This document shows, piece after piece, positions 1-5,663 of a DNA stretch of 10,495 nucleotides; positions within the stretch are counted from its first letter, which is position 1; each line of letters begins with the position of its first letter. Under the pieces are notes generated by a model. It searched no databases, was not told the origin of the DNA, and was given only the letters and a program-made list of their open reading frames with translations. Made by a program: the position numbers and the translations under genes. Source of the DNA: DASWRT01 sp036403035 (lineage in GTDB: Bacteria > Pseudomonadota > Alphaproteobacteria > ATCC43930 > CGMCC-115725); contig DASWRT010000297.1 in assembly GCA_036403035.1 (NCBI GenBank), positions 1-10,495 on the forward strand, read 5' to 3'.

Positions 1-62
1 AACCACACCCCGCGGTGAGGGCAATCGATGCCGCAGCGCGGGAATCCAGAGGGTGTGGCACA

Positions 63-92
63 TTGGCCGTGAATCGGGGATACAGAGATAAA
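63..92 (+). promoter_or_regulatory. possible promoter for the two-hydrolase transcript
   Basis: TTGGCC (63-68, 4/6 to the -35 consensus) and GATAAA (87-92, 4/6 to the -10) lie 18 nt apart, in one of the few AT-rich spots of the left flank. Transcription would begin near 99 and give a leader of about 145 nt holding one arm of the inverted repeat. Weak; placement only. Confidence 0.22.
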
Positions 93-214
93 TAGGGACA
101 GGGAAATGGATAGCGACTCCACGCGCCGACAGCGCGCGGAATACCTGCCATCGCTTTGCCGAGTGACGCTCGACTCTCCTGCCCCCGTCTCCCATCATCC
201 CTATGTCCCCGATT
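72..214. repeat. imperfect inverted repeat in the non-coding left flank
   Basis: The outer 9 bp are perfectly complementary (72-80 with 206-214). Inward, the complement of about 185-205 resembles 81-106 only loosely: both are runs of GGGA/TAGGGA/GGGACA-type words. The spacing between the 9-bp cores is 125 nt. It could be a degenerate palindromic intergenic repeat or a hairpin in the leader of the MBL gene. Confidence 0.35.
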
Positions 215-245
215 TGCCCTATCGCTTCCCGCCGAGGACCGCGCC

Positions 246-1154
246 TTGTCCCTTTCCCTCCCCCGCGACTTCACCTGCGAGTACGGCGTGCTGGAGCCGG
301 TGACGCCGCTGGTCCGGCGGCTCGTCGCGCGCAATCCCGGCCCGTTCACCTTCCGCGGCACCGGCACCTACGTCGTCGGGCGCGGGACCGTCGCGGTGAT
401 CGATCCGGGACCGGACCTCGCCGACCATGTCGACGCGCTGCTCCGCGCGCTGCGCGGCGAGACGGTGAGCCATATCCTGGTGACGCACACCCATCTCGAC
501 CACTCGCCCGCCGCCGCGGCGCTGAAGGCGGCGACCGGCGCGCCGACCTACGGTTTCGGGCCGCATGGCGGCGAGCGCGCGGCCGGCGGCAGCGAAGCCG
601 GCGCCGATTTCGACTTCGCGCCGGACGCGACGTTGCGCGACGGCGATGCGGTCGAGGGACCGGGCTGGCGGCTTGCCGCCGTGCATACGCCGGGCCACAC
701 GTCGAACCATCTCTGCTTCGCGCTCGCCGAGGAGCGGGCGCTCTTCAGCGGCGACCACGTCATGGGCTGGTCGACCAGCGTGATCTCGCCGCCGGACGGC
801 GACATGGCGGCCTACCGGCGCTCGCTCGAACGGCTGCTGGAGCGCGACGACGCCCTCTATATCCCGACTCACGGCGCGCCGATCGCCGACCCGAAGCCGC
901 ATGTCCGCGCCTTCCTCGCCCACCGCGCCGAGCGCGAAGCGGAGATCCTTCGCCGCATCGCCGCCGGCGACGAGACGATCCCGGCAATGGTGGCGGCGAT
1001 CTACGCCGACATCGACCCGCGCCTGCATCCCGCCGCCGGGCGCTCGGTGCTGGCGCACCTCGTCGAACTGGTCGAGAACGGCCGCGTGCGGAGCGACCGC
1101 GGAGCGGCCTCGCCGGACGCGCGGTATCGGTTGAGGGACGCGGGACGGATCTGA
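246..1154 (+). CDS. MBL-fold metallo-hydrolase with C-terminal winged helix (LACTB2/RNase-Z-like group)
   Basis: Seen: a 302-residue protein with the metallo-beta-lactamase metal ligands in order: THTHLDH at residues 80-86 (His81, His83, Asp85, His86), TPGHT with His151, SGD with Asp170, and PTHG with His209. A helical tail (about 220-302) resembles the winged-helix domain that follows the MBL fold in LACTB2-like proteins. This predicts a soluble binuclear zinc hydrolase; the substrate (thioester, phosphodiester/RNA, lactone) cannot be read from sequence. The frame is open from a TTG at 156, but the first 30 codons there look non-family. I chose TTG 246 because a GAGGA Shine-Dalgarno lies about 8 nt upstream and the protein then begins just before the conserved-looking RDFTCEYGVLE segment. 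GTG at 288 is a less likely start. The next gene starts 15 nt downstream, so the two are probably co-transcribed. Confidence 0.88.
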   Translation: MSLSLPRDFTCEYGVLEPVTPLVRRLVARNPGPFTFRGTGTYVVGRGTVAVIDPGPDLADHVDALLRALRGETVSHILVTHTHLDHSPAAAALKAATGAPTYGFGPHGGERAAGGSEAGADFDFAPDATLRDGDAVEGPGWRLAAVHTPGHTSNHLCFALAEERALFSGDHVMGWSTSVISPPDGDMAAYRRSLERLLERDDALYIPTHGAPIADPKPHVRAFLAHRAEREAEILRRIAAGDETIPAMVAAIYADIDPRLHPAAGRSVLAHLVELVENGRVRSDRGAASPDARYRLRDAGRI

Positions 1155-1169
1155 CGACGGGAGATCGCG

Positions 1170-2042
1170 ATGCGCGCGAAGGTCCGGGACACCGAGATCT
1201 ATTTCGACGTCGAGGGGATCGGGCTGGAGCCGGACGGGCCGGCGATGCGCGAGCGCCCGGTCGCGATGGTGATCCATGGCGGCCCCGGCGGCGACCATAG
1301 CGGTTTCAAGCCGGCCTTCAGCCCGCTCGCCGGGCGGATGCAGCTCGTCTATTTCGACCACCGCGGCAACGGCCGCTCGGCGCGCGGCGATCCGGCCACG
1401 TACACCCTGGACGAGAACGTCGAGGATATGGAGGCGCTGCGCCGGCATCTGGGGCTCGGTCCCATCGTCAGCATCGGCACCTCCTACGGCGGCATGGTCG
1501 CGATAGCGCATGCGGCGCGCTATCCGGACGCCGTTTCGCACCTGATCCTCGCCGTCACCGCTTCGCATGGCGGCTTCATCGCCCGCGCCAGGGAGATCGT
1601 CGCCGAGCGCGGCACGCCGGAGCAGCGGCTTGTGTGCGAGACGCTGTGGGCGGGCGCCTTCACGAGCGTCGAGGAGCTGCGGCACTATTTCGCCGTGATG
1701 GGGCCGCTCTACGCGCTCCGCCACGACCCGGCGTCGGCCGCCGCCGGCGGAGCCCGTGCGCTCTACGAGCCGGAGCCGATCAACCGCGCCTTCGGCGGCT
1801 TCCTGCGCACGTTCGACCTGCGCCCCGAACTGCCGCGCATTGCCGCGCCGACGCTGGTGATCGCCGGGCGTCACGACTGGATCTGCGCGCCCGAGTTCTC
1901 CGAGGAGATCGCGCGCCTGATCCCCGACGCCGACCTGCGCATCTTCGAGAACAGCAGCCACTCGCTGCGAGTCGACGAACCGCGGGCGTTCTGCGACGCG
2001 GTGCTCGGGTTCGTCGTGTACAAGACGCGGCGAACCCGATAG
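1170..2042 (+). CDS. alpha/beta hydrolase, proline iminopeptidase-like (peptidase family S33)
   Basis: Seen: 290 residues with the full alpha/beta-hydrolase signature. HGGPGG at 36-41 forms the oxyanion region typical of S33 proline iminopeptidases, DHRGNGRS lies at 63-70, the nucleophile elbow GTSYGG at 103-108 carries Ser105, and the likely acid and base are Asp236 (GRHDW) and His264 (NSSHS). A variable lid lies around 135-215. Known: HGGPGG plus DxRGxGxS is characteristic of cytoplasmic prolyl aminopeptidases and related amidases and esterases; the exact substrate is not predictable. There is no signal peptide. The ATG at 1170 is supported by GGGAG at 1159-1163. It sits 15 nt behind the MBL hydrolase, suggesting a two-gene transcript of hydrolases acting on related or sequential substrates (inference). 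The C-terminal VYKTRRTR is a basic, probably disordered end. Confidence 0.88.
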   Translation: MRAKVRDTEIYFDVEGIGLEPDGPAMRERPVAMVIHGGPGGDHSGFKPAFSPLAGRMQLVYFDHRGNGRSARGDPATYTLDENVEDMEALRRHLGLGPIVSIGTSYGGMVAIAHAARYPDAVSHLILAVTASHGGFIARAREIVAERGTPEQRLVCETLWAGAFTSVEELRHYFAVMGPLYALRHDPASAAAGGARALYEPEPINRAFGGFLRTFDLRPELPRIAAPTLVIAGRHDWICAPEFSEEIARLIPDADLRIFENSSHSLRVDEPRAFCDAVLGFVVYKTRRTR

Positions 2043-2087
2043 CGCTGTTCTCAGGGTGCGCACGCGGCGGCGGGCACTGTCGGAATC

Positions 2088-2702
2088 ATGCAGGATACGA
2101 CGTCTTTCGATTGGCTGATCTCGGCCCTGCCCGGCGCCGCTTTGGTCCGCGATCTCGCCGCGGGACAGGCGCTCTTCCGGCAGGGCGACGAGGCCGTCGC
2201 GATCTTCGGCGTCGAGCGCGGCCGCGTGCGCCTCGTCCGCCACACCGTCGACGATCGCCGGATCGTGCTGCACACCGCGCGTCCCGGCGAACTCTTCGCC
2301 GAAGCCGCCCTCTTCTCGCAGCAGCATCATTGCGATGCCGTCGCCGACGCCGCCTCGCGCATCCGCGTCTTCCCGAAGCCGATGCTCGCCGCCGCCTTCC
2401 GTACCGATCCGGACCTTTCGCAGCGCTTCATGGCGATCCTTGCCCGGCAGGTGATGACCCTGCGCTCCCGCCTGGAGCAGCGGGCCATCCGGTCGGCGCG
2501 CGAGCGCGTGCTCCAGCACATCGCGCTCGCCGCCGACCCGGAGCGCCGCGCGTTCCGGATCGAGGGGACGCTGATGGATCTCGCCGCCGAGATCGGGCTC
2601 ACGCATGAGGCGCTCTACCGGACCCTCGCCCGGCTTGAAGAGGAAGGGACGATCGCCAGGACCGGAGACGGCGTCGTCCTGCTGAAACGGACTCGCGTAT
2701 GA
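2088..2702 (+). CDS. Crp/Fnr-family transcriptional regulator
   Basis: Seen: 204 residues. An N-terminal cyclic-nucleotide-binding-like beta-roll spans about 15-105 (PGELFAEAALF at 66-76 sits where CRP has its phosphate-binding cassette), followed by a dimerisation helix at about 108-135 and a C-terminal HTH_Crp domain at about 140-204. The recognition helix reads LTHEALYRTLARLEEEG (171-187). Glu174 and Arg178 align with the FNR/CRP Glu and Arg that contact TGA half-sites, while Tyr177 replaces the FNR Ser. The only cysteine is Cys82, so an FNR-type 4Fe-4S oxygen sensor is absent; the effector is unknown (cyclic nucleotide, NO via haem, or other). The start at 2088 has only a weak Shine-Dalgarno. 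Its stop codon lies inside an FNR-like palindrome preceding the next gene, making that gene a plausible target (inference). Confidence 0.92.
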   Translation: MQDTTSFDWLISALPGAALVRDLAAGQALFRQGDEAVAIFGVERGRVRLVRHTVDDRRIVLHTARPGELFAEAALFSQQHHCDAVADAASRIRVFPKPMLAAAFRTDPDLSQRFMAILARQVMTLRSRLEQRAIRSARERVLQHIALAADPERRAFRIEGTLMDLAAEIGLTHEALYRTLARLEEEGTIARTGDGVVLLKRTRV

Positions 2703-2713
2703 TCCGGATCATA
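2698..2713. promoter_or_regulatory. FNR/CRP-like palindromic operator overlapping the regulator's stop codon
   Basis: Seen: TATGATCCGGATCATA is a perfect 16-bp palindrome with half-sites TGAT-N4-ATCA. The FNR/DNR consensus TTGAT-N4-ATCAA differs only at the outermost position of each half in the 14-bp core. The centre is 2705.5. A possible -10 (TACGCT, 2735-2740, only 3/6 to consensus) would put transcription start near 2747, exactly 41.5 bp from the palindrome centre, the class II activator spacing. The adjacent Crp/Fnr regulator keeps the Glu and Arg that read TGA half-sites. The match and spacing are read from sequence; binding and activation are inferred. Confidence 0.6.
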
Positions 2714-2775
2714 TGACGGCCGAACTCCCGGTTCTACGCTGCGGATCGTCGAAACGACCGGGAAGCGCCGCCGCA

Positions 2776-3387
2776 ATGAAGATCTGGAAACTCGCCTTCG
2801 CTGCGCTCGTCGCAAGCGTCGCCGCCGCCATCGGCGCCTCGGCCGGCGCATCGGCGCAGACCACGCCGCATGATCACGCCATGCCGGATCATGCGGGACA
2901 TGGCAGCCACGGCGCGGCGAGCGACATCGCCGCCGCCGCCGCGCCGATGCTGCCGGGACAGGACGCGTTCGGAGCGGTCCAGGAGATCGTCCGGATGCTC
3001 GAAGCCGACCCGGCGACCGACTGGACAAAGGTGAACCTGTCGGCGCTTCGCGAACACCTCATCGACATGAACGAGGTGACGCTCAGGGCGGCTGCGGCGG
3101 AGCGTCCCATCGACGGCGGCCTCGAAATCGCGGTCACCGGCAGCGGACGCACACTCGACGCGATCCGGCGCATGGTCCCGGCGCACGCGCGCGAGATCGA
3201 CGGGCTGCACGGCTGGTCCGTGCGCAGCGCCGAGCTGCCGGACGGCGTTCTCCTGACTGCGGTTTCGGCCGAACCGAAGGAGACCGCGCACATCCGCGGC
3301 CTCGGTTTCATCGGTCTCCTCGCGAGCGGATCTCACCACCAGCCGCACCATCTCGCCATCGCGAGGGGAGAGCGGCACGTCCACTGA
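2776..3387 (+). CDS. secreted histidine-rich protein of unknown function
   Basis: I cannot assign a characterised family. Seen: with the ATG at 2776 (GGGAAG about 11 nt upstream) the protein has 203 residues and starts with a classical signal peptide: Lys2 and Lys5, a hydrophobic core at about 6-20, and a probable cut after ASA at residue 27. A His/Met-rich segment (about 31-47; His32, 34, 39, 42, 45) follows, then a compact domain with FGAVQEIVRMLEADP (65-79), EHLIDMNEVTLRA (93-105), MVPAHA (133-138), and a C-terminal GLGFIGLLASGSHHQPHHLAIARGE stretch (about 175-199), ending HVH. The spaced His and Met suggest a periplasmic metal or haem ligand role (inference). An in-frame ATG at 2713 overlaps the palindrome and would put non-signal sequence before the signal peptide, so I reject it. 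It follows the Crp/Fnr gene by 73 nt and may be controlled by it. Confidence 0.78.
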   Translation: MKIWKLAFAALVASVAAAIGASAGASAQTTPHDHAMPDHAGHGSHGAASDIAAAAAPMLPGQDAFGAVQEIVRMLEADPATDWTKVNLSALREHLIDMNEVTLRAAAAERPIDGGLEIAVTGSGRTLDAIRRMVPAHAREIDGLHGWSVRSAELPDGVLLTAVSAEPKETAHIRGLGFIGLLASGSHHQPHHLAIARGERHVH

Positions 3388-3530
3388 CGTCGCCATAACG
3401 AACGACTGGCATCCGCCGCGGCGACGGAGGAGGATCGTCGCTCCGCGACCGCAGCCCGCGATGCCGCGTCGGCGCGGCAGGCGTTGACGAAATTCAGTAC
3501 GCCGTCTTCCGTCAATGCGGACTGGAGCCG
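3388..3530. other. 143-nt intergenic region before the MFS gene
   Basis: No gene is supported. The segment contains a 6-bp inverted repeat TTGACG (3484-3489) / CGTCAA (3510-3515) separated by 20 nt, just before the MFS start. TTGACG would be a good -35, but no acceptable -10 follows at 16-18 nt, so I do not call a promoter. The Shine-Dalgarno GGAG (3524-3527) is close (3 nt) to ATG 3531. Confidence 0.4.
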
Positions 3531-4829
3531 ATGCCTCGATCCGTCCCGACCGATACGACGCGCGATCGTCGGCCGGATTTGCCGCCGCCGCCATCGTCGG
3601 CGCCGCCGGCATCCTCGACGCTTGCGCCGCTGCGCCACCCGCTGTTCCGCGCGGTGTGGCTGACCAATCTCGTCTCCAACTTCGGGACGTGGATGCAGTC
3701 GGTCGGCGCGGCATGGCTGATGACCGCGATCGCGCCGTCGCCCGACATGGTGGCGCTGGTCCAGGCCTCGGCGTCGCTGCCGATTCTGCTCTTCTCGCTG
3801 GTCGCCGGCGCGCTGGCCGACCTGCACGACCGGCGGCGGCTGCTGCTCCTGGCGCAGAGCTGGATGCTGGCCATCGCGGCACTGCTCGCGCTGGTCACGT
3901 GGCTCGGCTGGATCACGCCGTGGCTGCTGTTAGCGCTAACATTCGCGCTGGGCGTCGGTTCGGCGCTCAACGGACCGGCGTGGCAGGCCTCGGTCGGCGA
4001 GTTCGTGCCGCGCGCCGAACTCGCCCCGGCGATCACGCTGAACAGCGTCGGCTTCAACATCGCCCGCGCGGTCGGTCCGGCGCTGGGCGGCGTCATCGTC
4101 GCCGCGGCCGGCGCGGAGATAGCGTTCCTGCTCAACGCCCTGTCCTATATCGGCCTCATCGTCGTGCTCGCCCGGTGGAAGCGCGCCGTCGACGCCGCGC
4201 CGCAGCGGAAGAGGGGCCGCCAACGGCTCGGCCAGGCGCTGATCGAGGGCGCGCGCTACGCCGCCGAGACGCCGCCGGTGCGCGCGCTGCTGGTCCGCGC
4301 GCTGGCGTTCGGCGTCGGCGCGGGCGCGATCTGGGCGCTGCTGCCGCTTGTCGCCAAGCAGGATCTCGGCGGCGGCCCGTTCATGTACGGCGTGCTGCTC
4401 GGGGCGCTCGGCATCGGCGCGGTCGCCGGAGCCTTCGCGATCGGCCGGCTGCGCACGCTGCTCAGCGCCGAGGCGGTGGTGTCGACCGGAACGCTGTCCT
4501 TCGCGCTGGCCACGCTGGCGCTGGGGGCGGCGGGCGGACTCGTCCCGGTCGCACTGGCGGCGCTGCTCGTGGCCGGCGCGGCGTGGCTCGGCACCTTGTC
4601 CAGCTTCAACGTCGCGGTGCAGACGACGGCGCCCGGCTGGGTCATGGGCCGGGCGCTGGCCGTCTACCAGATGACCGCGTTCGGCGGCCTCGCCTTCGGG
4701 AGCTGGCTGTGGGGCGGCATCGCGACGGCAATGTCGGTGCACGCCGCGCTGCTCATCGCCGGCGCGCTGATGGTGCTGAGCCTCGCGCTCAGGCGCAGCC
4801 ACCCGATCGCGCCGGAACCGGCGGCATGA
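3531..4829 (+). CDS. MFS transporter, enterobactin-exporter-like (MFS_3 family)
   Basis: Seen: 432 residues with about 12 hydrophobic segments from residue 38 to 425. The first half carries LRHPLFRAVWLTNLVSNFGTW (from 34), AWLMT at 61-65, the MFS motif A GALADLHDRRR at 93-103, then ALNGPAWQASVGEFVPRAEL (145-164) and NSVGFNIARAVGPALGG (171-187), all typical of the MFS_3 (EntS-like) group. The basic loop at about 215-235 joins the two six-helix halves. Known: the family exports small hydrophobic molecules, including siderophores, by proton antiport at the inner membrane. The substrate here is unknown, and no siderophore biosynthesis gene is nearby. The N-terminus (1-32) is rich in Pro, Ser and Arg and probably disordered. 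Codons 134-138 include TTA, CTA and ACA, unlike the GC-ending codons around them, and form a perfect palindrome (see findings). Confidence 0.92.
   Translation: MPRSVPTDTTRDRRPDLPPPPSSAPPASSTLAPLRHPLFRAVWLTNLVSNFGTWMQSVGAAWLMTAIAPSPDMVALVQASASLPILLFSLVAGALADLHDRRRLLLLAQSWMLAIAALLALVTWLGWITPWLLLALTFALGVGSALNGPAWQASVGEFVPRAELAPAITLNSVGFNIARAVGPALGGVIVAAAGAEIAFLLNALSYIGLIVVLARWKRAVDAAPQRKRGRQRLGQALIEGARYAAETPPVRALLVRALAFGVGAGAIWALLPLVAKQDLGGGPFMYGVLLGALGIGAVAGAFAIGRLRTLLSAEAVVSTGTLSFALATLALGAAGGLVPVALAALLVAGAAWLGTLSSFNVAVQTTAPGWVMGRALAVYQMTAFGGLAFGSWLWGGIATAMSVHAALLIAGALMVLSLALRRSHPIAPEPAA
3928..3941. promoter_or_regulatory. LacI-family-like palindrome within the MFS coding sequence
   Basis: TGTTAGCGCTAACA is a perfect 14-bp palindrome with the central CG step and TGTTA/TAACA arms typical of LacI-family operators of the gluconate/sugar-regulator type. 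It falls in codons 133-137, which read CTG TTA GCG CTA ACA, so it is built from two leucine codons that are rare in this gene. No LacI-family gene lies in the window. It may be chance; operator function is inference. Confidence 0.3.
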
Positions 4830-4856
4830 CGATGCCGGAAGGTTCAGGATGCGGCT

Positions 4857-4886
4857 CTGGTCAGACCGGTAAGACAGCGCTATCGT
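4857..4886 (+). promoter_or_regulatory. candidate lut promoter overlapped by a GntR/FadR-type operator-like site
   Basis: Seen: TGGTCAGACCG at 4858-4868 matches the FadR-subfamily consensus TNGTNNNACNA at 5 of 6 fixed positions, and an overlapping GGTAAGAC follows at 4868-4875. A possible sigma-70 pair, TGGTCA (4858-4863, weak -35) and TATCGT (4881-4886, 4/6 to TATAAT) with a 17-nt spacer, covers the same bases, so a bound regulator would block polymerase. Known: lactate operons are often controlled by LldR/LutR repressors of this family. No such regulator gene is visible here. Confidence 0.4.
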
Positions 4887-4919
4887 TTTACACCTCGACG
4901 ACTGTTTGACGGCCCGCCC

Positions 4920-5663
4920 GTGCGCATCGCCCTGTTCATCGCGTGCTTCAACGACACGCTTTTCCCCGACACCGGACGCGCGGTGGTCAAGGTGCTGGAG
5001 CGCCTCGGCCATGAGGTCGAGTTCCCGATGGCGCAGACCTGCTGCGGCCAGATGCACTACAACAGCGGCTATCAGGACGAGACGGCGCCGCTGCTGCGCC
5101 GCTTCGTCGACGTGTTCGAGGATGCCGAGGCGGTCGTCTGTCCGTCCTCGTCCTGCGTCAACACGGTGCGCGGGAACTACGCCCGGATCGCGGCAGGGCT
5201 GGGCGACGCGGAACTCGCGCGACGGGTCGACCGCCTTGTCCCGAAGGTCTTCGAGTTCGCCGAGTTCCTGGTCAAGAAGCTCGGCATAGATGACGTCGGC
5301 GCCTACTACCCGCATCGCGTCACCTATCACCCGACCTGCAACTCTCTGCGCAGCCTACAGGTCGGCGACGCGGCATTACGGTTGCTCCGCAACGTCAAAG
5401 GGCTGGAGCTGATCGAGCTGCCGGACGCCGCCGAGTGCTGCGGCTTCGGCGGCACCTTCGCAGTCAAGAACGCCGACACGTCGATCGCGATGATGACCGA
5501 CAAGATCCGCGCGATCCGCACCACCAAGGCCGAGATCTGCACGGCGCTCGACAATTCCTGCCTGATGCATATCGGCGGCGGGCTGAGCCGGGAGCGGTCG
5601 GGGATCCGCGCCGTCCACCTCGCCGAGATCCTGGCTGCGACCGAGGAGGAGGCGCCGCGATGA
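4920..5663 (+). CDS. lutA: LutA/LldE L-lactate oxidation Fe-S subunit (CCG-domain protein)
   Basis: Seen: 247 residues, the usual LutA/LldE length, with two cysteine-rich CCG domains. The first has Cys9, CCG at 41-43 and Cys74/Cys79 (CPSSSC); the second has Cys140 (TYHPTC), CCGFGG at 173-178 and Cys214 (DNSC). Known: these motifs bind Fe-S clusters in the glycolate oxidase GlpC/heterodisulfide reductase style. LutA works with LutB and LutC as the non-flavin L-lactate dehydrogenase complex that oxidises lactate to pyruvate, probably feeding electrons to the respiratory chain. The GTG start at 4920 gives the family N-terminus MRIALFIACFNDTLFPDTG; I see no clear Shine-Dalgarno before it. The stop overlaps the lutB start by 4 nt (ATGA at 5660-5663), implying translational coupling. 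Confidence 0.95.
   Translation: MRIALFIACFNDTLFPDTGRAVVKVLERLGHEVEFPMAQTCCGQMHYNSGYQDETAPLLRRFVDVFEDAEAVVCPSSSCVNTVRGNYARIAAGLGDAELARRVDRLVPKVFEFAEFLVKKLGIDDVGAYYPHRVTYHPTCNSLRSLQVGDAALRLLRNVKGLELIELPDAAECCGFGGTFAVKNADTSIAMMTDKIRAIRTTKAEICTALDNSCLMHIGGGLSRERSGIRAVHLAEILAATEEEAPR

Larger units (their letters stand above)
1..245. other. non-coding left flank
   Basis: No convincing gene: the short plus-strand frame 106-303 lacks a ribosome site and overlaps the MBL gene. Visible elements are an 8-bp inverted repeat CCACACCC (3-10) / GGGTGTGG (51-58), a REP-like half-site GCGGGAATCCAG (39-50), and an imperfect inverted repeat with a perfect 9-bp core AATCGGGGA (72-80) / TCCCCGATT (206-214). The region is less GC-rich than the genes. 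Confidence 0.5.

Noticed and set aside
156..245. Upstream TTG start giving a 332-residue MBL protein
   Set aside because: The extra 30 residues are Pro/Ser/Arg-rich and low in likeness to family N-termini. TTG 246 has a better ribosome site and fits the family start.
219..2606. Long minus-strand open frame (795 codons) across the hydrolase genes and the regulator
   Set aside because: Its product is Arg/Ala/Gly/Pro/Asp/His-rich with no domain, and it runs antisense through three well-supported genes. Codon bias in GC-rich genes keeps antisense frames open.
3484..3515. TTGACG...CGTCAA before the MFS gene as promoter or operator
   Set aside because: The -35-like TTGACG has no partner -10 at 16-18 nt, and a 6-bp repeat with a 20-nt loop is common by chance.
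3936..5330. Minus-strand open frame of 464 codons opposite the MFS gene and lutA
   Set aside because: Arg/Gln/Ala/Asp-rich product with no recognisable fold; both plus-strand genes are secure.
5435..5659. Open extension of the lutB frame upstream of its ATG
   Set aside because: It overlaps the conserved second CCG domain of lutA. The ATG at 5660 has AGGAGG 7 nt upstream and gives the usual family N-terminus.
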